Assembly: GCF_001999245.1 (NCBI RefSeq)
Contig: NZ_CP019630.1
Span: 3,873,001-3,937,000, forward strand
Source: Roseibium algicola
GTDB lineage: Bacteria; Pseudomonadota; Alphaproteobacteria; Rhizobiales; Stappiaceae
Length of the DNA stretch: 64,000 bases
Reading direction: 5' to 3'
Part shown: positions 32,381 to 40,490 of the stretch, in pieces
Numbering within the stretch: the first letter of the stretch is position 1
How the letters are laid out: the number at the start of each line of letters is the position of its first letter
Made by a program: the position numbers and the translations under genes
The notes under the pieces: generated by a model
The model's database searches: none
What the model saw: only the letters and a program-made list of their open reading frames with translations
What the model was told of the DNA's origin: nothing

Positions 32381-33823
32381 TTATCGACCTATCATGGTTT
32401 CTTCTGTTGCCGGACGGGTGAACTGGTCGAATTCGGAAACGAAGCGGGCACTGATCCAGCCGCCGGTGGACAGTTGATACCAGACACCTTGCGGCCCCGA
32501 GACGATACGGCAATCGGAAATCTTGACCTTGTCGCCGATCTGCACCCGGCCAACGGCTTCCGCATCGAGAGAAGGGTTCTGGCGAACGTTGACGTCCCGC
32601 GCGATGGTGCGCTCCCACGAATTCCAGTCCGTCAGAGCGGTCGGTGTTTCCTCGCCGATGTCGTAGTCGATGACATCGCTCGTCCAGTAGGCGTATTCGG
32701 TCGTCAGCGTGCCGCCGTGGCAACTGGCTGCGTCGGCAAGCAGCGCATTGGTCACTTTCGGCAGGGTATCGTCGAAAGGTCCCGGCATTGCGCACCATGT
32801 GGGGGCGTCATACCCGCCCTTCGCACAGGGTAGCGAACCGGAGGTGATGCGCATGCCGACGGTGCCGTCTTCGGAAAGTTCTACGGTGCAATAAGCAACG
32901 CCATTGTGGCTGGCGGCGATACGGCGTGACCCCAACTCTTGGATGAGATCTTCCAGCTTGGTTTCCTGCGGGTTCGGACCAGACCCGTCAATTGCGCCGA
33001 ATTCATATTCGACTTCAGATTTCCTGATTGAATTGTCTGCCTGGAAAAGCTGCGTGCACATGGCGCCAACCGTGTCCATGTAAAGGGCGCTCTTGTTGAT
33101 CGGGTCGGCAATAGTGCCGGCTGAAACCGGCGTCAGGCCCATCGCGTAGGACCGAATGCCACCAGCCAGATAAAAGAAGCTGTCGGCAGTACGGTGGGAC
33201 AGGGCCTCTTGCAGCAGAATGGACGGGGCAATGCCGCCCTTGATCAGCTTGACGTAGGTCTGCGTCACTTCATAGGCCAGGTTCATGGCTTCCTTGACCG
33301 CAACAAGCTGGTTGGCCTTCTCCTCCGGCAGGAACGCCATGTGGTACCCGAGTGCCGCGCCAGCTTCCAGAAAGCGGATATCGCCGCCATAAACAGCGTT
33401 GCGCGGGGTCGCTGCCAGGGTGAAGGCGAGTGCGCAGGCGGACAGGCACTCGTTACCGTTGAGAACGAAGACACCGTTGAGATCCGGGTCCTGCGAGCCA
33501 ACGTTGTATTGCAGATACTGGCCGATGCGGATGCCTTCCAGAAAGCTGCCGCCGGGGCTGTCGAAGACGATAAATTTGCCCCAGGTGCCGTCGAGAGCAG
33601 CCTTCAGCTTTTCCAGATCTCCTTTTTCGATGACGCCGGAAATCAGGAATATCGTTCCCTGCAGTTCATTGACCACGCTGCCGGCAGACCCTTTGCCCGG
33701 ATACAACGGCTTCAATTGTGCCAATCGCGGTGCGAGATCGGGACGCTGTGTGATCTCGGCGGCAGAAAGCTGCGAAACCGAGAAAACCAGCGAAAGACAG
33801 AAAACGATGGATTTGAGCAACAT
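32381..33823 (-). CDS. Exported ClpP-like serine peptidase-fold protein with C-terminal SH3b domain
   Basis: A 480-residue protein with a signal peptide (LLKSIVFCLSLVFSVSQLSA). Residues 50-235 look like the ClpP/crotonase fold of periplasmic COG3904 proteins: VFDSPGGSFLEGIRIGQYL (88-106), then NECLSACALAF with candidate nucleophile Ser128 between Cys126 and Cys130, and His161 in GYHMAF. Residues 407-463 (RDVNVRQNPSLDAEAVGRVQ, GGWISARFV) form a bacterial SH3 domain, which often binds cell wall. Eight or more Cys suggest disulfides. It ends the run that starts with the OmpA gene at 38000 and shares its type with the protein at 40491. Peptidase activity is untested. Confidence 0.82.
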   Translation of the reverse strand: MLLKSIVFCLSLVFSVSQLSAAEITQRPDLAPRLAQLKPLYPGKGSAGSVVNELQGTIFLISGVIEKGDLEKLKAALDGTWGKFIVFDSPGGSFLEGIRIGQYLQYNVGSQDPDLNGVFVLNGNECLSACALAFTLAATPRNAVYGGDIRFLEAGAALGYHMAFLPEEKANQLVAVKEAMNLAYEVTQTYVKLIKGGIAPSILLQEALSHRTADSFFYLAGGIRSYAMGLTPVSAGTIADPINKSALYMDTVGAMCTQLFQADNSIRKSEVEYEFGAIDGSGPNPQETKLEDLIQELGSRRIAASHNGVAYCTVELSEDGTVGMRITSGSLPCAKGGYDAPTWCAMPGPFDDTLPKVTNALLADAASCHGGTLTTEYAYWTSDVIDYDIGEETPTALTDWNSWERTIARDVNVRQNPSLDAEAVGRVQIGDKVKISDCRIVSGPQGVWYQLSTGGWISARFVSEFDQFTRPATEETMIGR

Positions 33824-33957
33824 GGGTACCGTCGACTGCTGAGTGAAGCGGGCGCCGGGCCGCCCCGATGATCTTGACCAAACGAGGTCTTGGAAAGTGC
33901 CTGTTTGCGATGCTTGAAGGTGAAGTGTGAGGCCTGCTTGAGCAAGCCTGCAAGGGA

Positions 33958-35403
33958 TTACTGCCGGATTTCATAATCCTGATAACCGGCCGCCCAACGG
34001 GCGCTGCGATTGGCGTTGTCCGCGGTCCAGACCTTGTTGAGGCGGCCGGAAAGTTCCTTCATGAAATCGATCTTGTCGCCGATCGGCTCGAATTCGCCGT
34101 TGGCAGCAAGAAGGTTTTCCAGGTCCACCGGATCCTCGGTCACGATCGCCAGCAGCTTGCCCTTGCCCGCTGGTGCCTCTGCCTCGAAGCTGAAGCCGTA
34201 GGACGGGTCGGGAACCGTGAGTGCGGAGTTGGCGCGGATGCGGCCGGTCTTGCCGGCGGAGCGATCCTCATCGGTCGGGAACAGCAGCACCAGATCGTCT
34301 TCGACGGTCAAGTCGAAAAGGGTCAGGTAGCCATCGACCCCGCTGGTGAGCTGGAATTGCACCTCGTCACCGATCTGGTGTACGGAGCCGGGCAGGATGG
34401 AGACCTTGATTTCCTGAGAGGATTGTTCCGGAAGCACGTCGGAAACATCGTCGGCGGTATTTCCGGTTACCGTCTGGACGGGGCCTTCGGCCGAAGCCGG
34501 TTGCAGAATGAAGGCTTCGTTGCGCGGTGACATGTTCGGCGTGAACTGCAGATCACGGCAATCTTCCACGCGCTGGCACCATTGCTCGGTCCGCGGACGC
34601 AGATAGTTCAGAAGTTCCGCGGTGGTGACACGGCCATTGCCGTTGAGGTCGGCTTCGCGCGTGCGCAGGCCCCGGATCAGGTTCTGGGTAAAGATGCCCG
34701 AGCCGTTGGTTTCCCAGGCCAGCTGGTGCGGCAGGGCAGCGGACAGGGTCAGATGCACATTGGTTTCGCGTGCCAGAGGCTCTTCGTCACGCACCACCGG
34801 CAGGGACCTGGAAACGCCCGAGAACGGCAGGTAACGCGCTTTCGCATCAAGACCCTTGGAAACAAGATCCGGCACGACATCGCGGTTGACCGTACCTGAA
34901 TGACAGGAATCGGCGATCAGGATCACTTCGCGGCCCTTCAGTGTGGACAGCGCGGAGGCAATCTCGTCGTCGGTGAGCATATCCTCGGCCCTTGCACCCC
35001 TGCGCCCGTAATCGGTCGGGACGAAGGTTTCATCGAGGCCGTCTTCCTCGTCGCCATTGCGATCGGGAACCTGCGAGCCGTGACCGGAATAATAAATGAT
35101 GACGCGGTCACCCGGGCGCGTTTCACTGGCGAGCCAACCGGTGATGGAACCCAGAATGTTGTTCTTGGCTGCGCCTTCTTCCACCAGGATGCGGACATCG
35201 GAGGATGCAAAGCCCCAGTCGCCCTTGAGGAAATCCGCCATCTGGCGCACGTCGTTCGCAGGGCCTGAAAGCTGCGCGTCCGGTTCCAGATAGGGGTAGA
35301 CGCCGGCGCCGATCAGCAATGCCTTTTGCGCGGCATGAACCGTGCCGGCGGACAGGCACAGGCACATGGTTGCCGCGAAGGCCTTGAGGTATCCGGTTTT
35401 CAC
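33958..35403 (-). CDS. Exported caspase-family (C14) peptidase with EF-hand-like loop and DUF4384
   Basis: A 481-residue protein with a signal peptide (FAATMCLCLSAGTVHA). The caspase/metacaspase domain spans about 25-270. Catalytic His108 is in IIYYSGHGSQ and Cys167 in LIADSCHSGT. Residues 252-263 (DLNGNGRVTTAE) fit the EF-hand loop rule at positions 1, 3, 5, 6, 8 and 12, so calcium binding is likely. Residues about 345-450 (SILPGSVHQIGDEVQFQLTS, DDLVLLFPTDEDRSAGKTGR) match DUF4384. Start overlaps the next caspase gene by 4 bp (ATGA), so the two are coupled. Confidence 0.87.
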   Translation of the reverse strand: MKTGYLKAFAATMCLCLSAGTVHAAQKALLIGAGVYPYLEPDAQLSGPANDVRQMADFLKGDWGFASSDVRILVEEGAAKNNILGSITGWLASETRPGDRVIIYYSGHGSQVPDRNGDEEDGLDETFVPTDYGRRGARAEDMLTDDEIASALSTLKGREVILIADSCHSGTVNRDVVPDLVSKGLDAKARYLPFSGVSRSLPVVRDEEPLARETNVHLTLSAALPHQLAWETNGSGIFTQNLIRGLRTREADLNGNGRVTTAELLNYLRPRTEQWCQRVEDCRDLQFTPNMSPRNEAFILQPASAEGPVQTVTGNTADDVSDVLPEQSSQEIKVSILPGSVHQIGDEVQFQLTSGVDGYLTLFDLTVEDDLVLLFPTDEDRSAGKTGRIRANSALTVPDPSYGFSFEAEAPAGKGKLLAIVTEDPVDLENLLAANGEFEPIGDKIDFMKELSGRLNKVWTADNANRSARWAAGYQDYEIRQ

Positions 35404-37004
35404 TGAAGGTCTCCCTTTGCGCGCGTATAAAGCCCGACCCAGTCCAGGCCGAAGGACTGGCCGTCGAGCGTGTGGCCGATTTCCTTCGCCAGGGCGGCGA
35501 GATCATTGTTTTGTTGAGCGTCCTGAACCGCATCCACGAGATCGGGCATGGGGGACGGTGTGGTGATGGCGATGAGATGGTCGGCGCCGAAAGGCGGGAT
35601 CACCGCGGATCGGAAGCTGTCAGTCCGGCCAGGCCGGAGCTTGCCTGCAGCCAGACCGCGCTTGCCTCTGCGAACGGGGCCGACCAGTTGAACTGCCCCG
35701 TTTGAAGCGAGGTTGAACAGGACCACATTTTCGTTGCCGGACGAGCGGATCGAGAATGTCACCTGCTCACCTTCGACATAGGTCCGGCTGCCGTCGGACA
35801 GGTCCAGTTCCGGACCTTCAGTTTCGGCAAAGCCGATCAGGAAGGCAAGGAAGCGCCATTTGTCGACGGTTGCCTGCAGGGCCTCAGCGGAAGGCGGGGC
35901 GGGAAACGAGGCAATCACGTCACCGGTCTTGTAGACCAGTGAAGAGCCATCACCGTCGTAAATCAGATCGGCCTCTGCCTTGCTGTCGACCTTGCGGATG
36001 CCTGACAGGGCGGGAATTGTCTCGCCGGGGGTGGTGTAGAGCGTCAGTTCCGGTAGTCCGGCGCTCGGGGCAGGCGTACCGGCAGCATCATGCAGCAGGA
36101 TTTCCAGGTCTCTGGATCCGGCATTGACCTCCGGCCGTTGCCGCCGTTCGGTATGGCGCTTGACCGAGCTGTTGACGTAACGCTTCAGCTCGGCCGTGTT
36201 CAAAACGCTGTTGCTGTCACCGTCCGCTTCACCCTCAAGAGCGCGGGAAAAGGCATAGGAGAGCGCACCGCGCAGCTCTTCGCCGATCCGCACTTCCTGG
36301 GTGACCTTGTTGCGGTCCTGGGCATAAAGCCAGATGACATTTTGAAGTGCATCTTCCTCAACTTCGCCAAGTTGCCTGACCCGGTCGGCAATCCGGTCCG
36401 AGGATTTGTCGACCCGAACATCGGCAACGCGCACATTTACTTCGGCGCGGAAATCGGCCGCCCGGGCCATATCGCCTGCAAAACAGCTGTCGGCGACGAA
36501 GACGACGGTTGCTTCCTTTTCTTCAGCCAGCAGATGGCCGACCTCGTTGTCGATGATTCGCTCGTTGACACCCGGGCCGGTTTCGTCGAAGCCCGCCAGC
36601 AGGAACATGTTGTCGAGTTCTTCGTGCCCGGGAAGGATCGCTTCCTGCCGGGCACCGTGACCGGCATAATGAAACACCAGCGTATCCCCCGGGCCGGCAA
36701 GCTCCGTCAGCTCCCGCCACGAGGCAAAGACGTTGTCCCGCGTGGCGTCGGCGTCGGTCAGCAGGATGACCTTGCTGGCCTCCAGCTTTTCCAGTGTTCC
36801 GGCAACATCTCTCGCGTCATTGACGGCGCCCTTGAGGTCAGTGATGTGCTGATAGTCGTCAATGCCGATGACGAGGCCGTAGAGATTGCCGGCAAATGCG
36901 GGAAGCGGCGCGGCAAGGCCTGCTGCAAGCACGAGGGCAGGGGCAAATCCCGGCACCCGCTTTCTCAGGAAAGCCGCGGAGGCCGGCAGAATGGATCTGG
37001 TCAT
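35400..37004 (-). CDS. Second exported caspase-family (C14) peptidase with EF-hand-like loop and DUF4384
   Basis: A 534-residue protein with a signal peptide (ALVLAAGLAAPLPAFAG). The caspase domain has His116 in VFHYAGHGARQ and Cys174 in FVADSCFAGD. Residues 261-272 (DGDSNSVLNTAE) form an EF-hand-like loop at the place matching the one in the coupled paralog. DUF4384-like sequence follows (about 390-495: VTFSIRSSGNENVVLFNLAS, VGPVRRGKRGL). It lies 9 bp after the OmpA gene, and both caspases keep His and Cys, so both may be active. A hetero-complex is possible. Confidence 0.87.
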   Translation of the reverse strand: MTRSILPASAAFLRKRVPGFAPALVLAAGLAAPLPAFAGNLYGLVIGIDDYQHITDLKGAVNDARDVAGTLEKLEASKVILLTDADATRDNVFASWRELTELAGPGDTLVFHYAGHGARQEAILPGHEELDNMFLLAGFDETGPGVNERIIDNEVGHLLAEEKEATVVFVADSCFAGDMARAADFRAEVNVRVADVRVDKSSDRIADRVRQLGEVEEDALQNVIWLYAQDRNKVTQEVRIGEELRGALSYAFSRALEGEADGDSNSVLNTAELKRYVNSSVKRHTERRQRPEVNAGSRDLEILLHDAAGTPAPSAGLPELTLYTTPGETIPALSGIRKVDSKAEADLIYDGDGSSLVYKTGDVIASFPAPPSAEALQATVDKWRFLAFLIGFAETEGPELDLSDGSRTYVEGEQVTFSIRSSGNENVVLFNLASNGAVQLVGPVRRGKRGLAAGKLRPGRTDSFRSAVIPPFGADHLIAITTPSPMPDLVDAVQDAQQNNDLAALAKEIGHTLDGQSFGLDWVGLYTRAKGDLQ

Positions 37005-37013
37005 GCGGGCCGC

Positions 37014-38000
37014 CTATTTCTGGACGAATTCAACGCGCCGGTGCGCCTGATTGCGCACGTCCTCGGTGTAGAGGGATGGATCGTCGAACTGGAACGGCTG
37101 GCTTTCACCCATGCCAAGCACCTCGATGGAGCCGGAGTATCCGGCTGCCAGCAAGGCGCTACGTACGGCCTCGGCACGCTTCATGGACAGTTGCATGTTG
37201 TAGGCATCAGAGCCGACCGGATCGGTATGGCCGACGACCTGGATGTCCGGGGAACCCTGCTTTTCCAGGGCCTCCTGCACGTCTTCAAAGCTGGTCCGGC
37301 CGGCTTTGGTCATGACATCCTGATCGTAGACGAACTGGATCGGAACCAGGGTCTTCTTGCGTTTGTAGCCGCGCGTGGAAAAGCTGTATTGCGAGATCGA
37401 CTGTCCGCTGCGGGTGACCGGGATCTTGATGTCTCCCGGTTCCTCTGAAATCTGGGCCACGACCACCGCCAGCTCATCCAGGCGGTCGCGCAGCCGGGCG
37501 ATCATGGCATGTGCCGGTTCCGCAGGGGTCAGCTCGGTGTCATCCACCAGGCCAAGGGCTTCCTGATAGGCGCGGAACGCGGGCAGGGTTTGCTGCTGCT
37601 TGCGCAGAATTTCTCCGAGCAGATAGGAAATACGCCAGTGGCTGCCGAATTCCTGAAGGTCGGCCAAGTCCTGTTTCAGGGTTTCAAGGCTGCCGGTATA
37701 GCCTTCAAGATCCTGAAACGGCGCGATGACGTCGAGCCGCGCATCGATGATTTCCTTGCCAAAGCCTTCCACCACCATGCCGTCGCAATCGCTGTCATTG
37801 AAGGCCTGGTCGTAGATCCTGACGCGGTCTTCGTGACCGGCGCTCAGCGGCATCGCAAGCCAGTCCTTCTGAATGCTCTCGCATGAAACGAGTTGTGCGG
37901 AAGCGTCAGTGGTCAGGAGGGGCAGGGCGATGACGGCGGAGACGGCAAGGCCCGCCAGATGCATAAGGTGGGCGGGTAAAACAGTTCGGATAAGCGGCAT
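37014..38000 (-). CDS. Exported OmpA-domain protein, first of the caspase operon
   Basis: A 328-residue protein with a signal peptide (LAGLAVSAVIALPLLTTDASA). The middle is helical with a TPR-like look (ISYLLGEILRKQQQTLPAFR). The C-terminal 110 residues are an OmpA/MotB domain (IQVVGHTDPVGSDAYNMQLS, then MKRAEAV) that binds peptidoglycan. I chose the ATG at 38000 for the signal peptide and GGAGAG 10 nt upstream; an ATG at 38027 is possible. It begins the operon OmpA-caspase-caspase-ClpP-like. Confidence 0.87.
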   Translation of the reverse strand: MPLIRTVLPAHLMHLAGLAVSAVIALPLLTTDASAQLVSCESIQKDWLAMPLSAGHEDRVRIYDQAFNDSDCDGMVVEGFGKEIIDARLDVIAPFQDLEGYTGSLETLKQDLADLQEFGSHWRISYLLGEILRKQQQTLPAFRAYQEALGLVDDTELTPAEPAHAMIARLRDRLDELAVVVAQISEEPGDIKIPVTRSGQSISQYSFSTRGYKRKKTLVPIQFVYDQDVMTKAGRTSFEDVQEALEKQGSPDIQVVGHTDPVGSDAYNMQLSMKRAEAVRSALLAAGYSGSIEVLGMGESQPFQFDDPSLYTEDVRNQAHRRVEFVQK

Positions 38001-38280
38001 GCTGGAAAGTCTCTCCAACTCTTGCATGATAAATTATAAAATAGGTCGGTCTGGCGGGTGTTTGCAGCGAAAGGTTGAGGGCCGGTTGTTTCCGGGCTCG
38101 CAGACGTTGCAACTGACGCACCGGTGTAAAATCCCGGTTGCTTCTCCGTTCCTTATTGCGTTTCAATCTGTTCGCAAGACAACATCACGCAGGGTCGCTT
38201 GAGTCAATTGTCAGGGCGTCATGAGGTATTTCAAATTGATGATTTCTAAGGATGAGGTTGCAGTGGTGCCGGGCGGTCAA

Positions 38281-39492
38281 ATGTCGAGATGTGTCAGGCT
38301 TCTGACGGGGTTCTGCTGTCTTTTTCTGATGGCCGCCGGTCTGGCGAAGGCAGAGGAAAACCGCTTTGCGCTTGTTATCGGTAATTCGTCCTACGAGCAG
38401 ATCGGCCGGCTCGGTAACCCGGGACGGGATGCGGATCTTGTCGCCAAGTCGCTGGAAGCGGTCGGATTCGAAGTTTCGGTTCATTTCGACCTTGATGAGG
38501 ACGGTCTTGGCAAGGTCCTGGACGATCTTGCCGATCGTGCTCCGGACCTGGATGTGGCGGTGCTCTATTTCGCAGGCCATGGCATTCAGAAGGATGGTGA
38601 GAATTTTCTGATCCCTGTCGATGCGCAACTGAAGTCTGCGACCTCGATCGAACGGGAAACGGTCAGCCTGCGTTCGTTCATGGAGGTGATGGAAGAGGTG
38701 CCGATCAGTCTCCTGTTCCTTGATGCCTGCCGCAACAACCCCTTTGCCGAACATCTGTTGTCGCAGTCCTCCTCCGACGGGCGGTCCACCGGGATCACCC
38801 GCGGGCTTGCCCCTATCCGCACCGTTGGCGACATGCTGGTCACTTTTGCCACCTTGCCGAATTCCGTTGCAAAGGATGGTGCCGGACAGAACTCGCCTTT
38901 TGCCAAGGCGCTGGCCCGCCACGTCGCCACACCGGATGCGGAAGTCTCCGTCTTGATGAAGCGGGTGACGCGTGACGTGATGGCCGAGACCGACGGCGAG
39001 CAGCGGCCGCAGCAGCTGTCTCAGATGCAGACGGAATTCTATTTCAAGCGCACCAACGCAGCCGCTCCGGAGACAGATGATCAGCAGACCCTGCTGGCGG
39101 TCTATCCCGGTTCGGTCAGTGCCGGCGAGGAAGTCTCGGTTCTGGCGGATGTGCCGCAGCAGTGCGCACCGGATTTCTTTAACATAACGCCGTCAAACCG
39201 GGTGACGCCGATCCCGACTTCGTACTTCAAGACGGTTGAACTCGGCGGCGGCAAGATCCGGTACGAAATCTCGCCCGGCTCGCGCTATGGGCTGGTCGTG
39301 GAAGAAGCGGACGAGAAGGGGGCGAACCGCATCGGCTTCTTCTGCTCAATGGGACCGGCTTTTTCCGATCAGCAGAAAAAGGAAGTGCTCAGGCGGATCA
39401 ACGGACAGCTCGCGCAAAACGAGATGTCCGGGACCATCGGGTCCGACCCGGAACGGGTCGCCTATCATTTTGCCGAGTTCAAGATCAACTGA
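38281..39492 (+). CDS. Third exported caspase-family (C14) peptidase
   Basis: A 403-residue protein with a signal peptide (LTGFCCLFLMAAGLAKA). The domain begins RFALVIGNSSYEQIGRLGNP and has His100 in LYFAGHGIQ and Cys150 in LFLDACRNNPF, the DACRxNP form typical of bacterial YDR-type caspase-like proteins. It lacks the EF-hand-like loop and DUF4384 of the two others; its C-terminus (about 280-400) is unlike any domain I know. Start is unsure: GTG at 38263 has AGGATGAGG 5 nt upstream and would add six residues. It is divergent from the OmpA-caspase operon. Confidence 0.85.
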   Translation: MSRCVRLLTGFCCLFLMAAGLAKAEENRFALVIGNSSYEQIGRLGNPGRDADLVAKSLEAVGFEVSVHFDLDEDGLGKVLDDLADRAPDLDVAVLYFAGHGIQKDGENFLIPVDAQLKSATSIERETVSLRSFMEVMEEVPISLLFLDACRNNPFAEHLLSQSSSDGRSTGITRGLAPIRTVGDMLVTFATLPNSVAKDGAGQNSPFAKALARHVATPDAEVSVLMKRVTRDVMAETDGEQRPQQLSQMQTEFYFKRTNAAAPETDDQQTLLAVYPGSVSAGEEVSVLADVPQQCAPDFFNITPSNRVTPIPTSYFKTVELGGGKIRYEISPGSRYGLVVEEADEKGANRIGFFCSMGPAFSDQQKKEVLRRINGQLAQNEMSGTIGSDPERVAYHFAEFKIN

Positions 39493-39639
39493 CGCAGGAG
39501 AAGAAGCGGGTCGCTTTCAACGAAGATGCGCCCGCGCTCTAAAACCGAAAGGTCTGTACATCCCCGATCCCAGCCCGCGCCTCGATTGGCCGGGAGGACG
39601 TCGGGGTGGCGACTGTGTAGGCAGGTCCTCTTGTGAGGA

Positions 39640-40308
39640 TCAGTTGACCGGCAGCAGGACCAGCTGGACGCGGCGGTTCTGTTCGCCGTAGGGATCGCTC
39701 TGGTCCTTCAGCCTGGAGGCGCCCATTCCGCTTGCCAGAACACGCTGCTCTGAAAGCCCACCCCAGGCTGCAACGAAACCTGCGACCGTCTGGGCGCGCT
39801 GTTGCGAGAGGGCAAGATTGTACTGTGCGCTGCCCTTTGCATCTGTGTGGCCAAGCAGCAGGAAGCGATAGTTCTTGAACTTGTCCTGGCTCAGAATGCG
39901 CGAGAGTTCGGTAATCTTCGCGGCCTGGTCCGGACGCAGCGAAGCCGAGTTGTAATCAAACAGGATTTCCATGTCGATCGTCGGCAGTGGTGCCGATGAC
40001 GCGGTTTCCGAAGAGCCGCCGGCTGGTGGCGGGGTGGAGGCAGCACCTTCTCGATCGACAAGCTTGAGATTCACGACATCGTCCATCGACAGGGCGGTGT
40101 TTGACTTGAATTCCGAGTTGCTGCAGGCGGCCTGATCAAGCAGGCATTTTTCCATGTCGGTCTCCGCCGGGGCACTGGCGTCACGCGAGGCGGAAGTTGC
40201 GGGTTTGGTGTCGCCGCCAAGATCGAAATCCTCAAGCGTGATAGTGCTTTGCGCCGCGGCAGGCAGGGCCAGGGAAATAAAAATCAAAAGAAATGCAAAA
40301 GGCTTCAT
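39640..40308 (-). CDS. Second exported OmpA-domain protein
   Basis: A 222-residue protein with a signal peptide (FAFLLIFISLALPAAAQ). An acidic and Ser/Pro-rich linker (25-100, including a TPPPAGGSSETASSAPLP stretch) leads to an OmpA domain (about 108-222) with MEILFDYNSASLRPDQAAKI, LLGHTDAKGSAQYNLALSQQ and a GEQNRRVQLVLL end. It should bind peptidoglycan. It is convergent with the third caspase and divergent from the ClpP-like gene at 40491. Confidence 0.87.
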   Translation of the reverse strand: MKPFAFLLIFISLALPAAAQSTITLEDFDLGGDTKPATSASRDASAPAETDMEKCLLDQAACSNSEFKSNTALSMDDVVNLKLVDREGAASTPPPAGGSSETASSAPLPTIDMEILFDYNSASLRPDQAAKITELSRILSQDKFKNYRFLLLGHTDAKGSAQYNLALSQQRAQTVAGFVAAWGGLSEQRVLASGMGASRLKDQSDPYGEQNRRVQLVLLPVN

Positions 40309-40490
40309 GGCAATATCCCGAACCGTTACGTGGTCGTTTCACGGATTGATCCGTTTCTACCATACGGCTGGCAAAAAATGAAAGTGGCCACTGCGTCAGT
40401 GGGATATTTGACGCTGTCCCATCATCCCTGCCACATTTGCGGCCTTACAAAATCAAATTGCAGACAATTGGATTGAATGAGGGGCTGATC

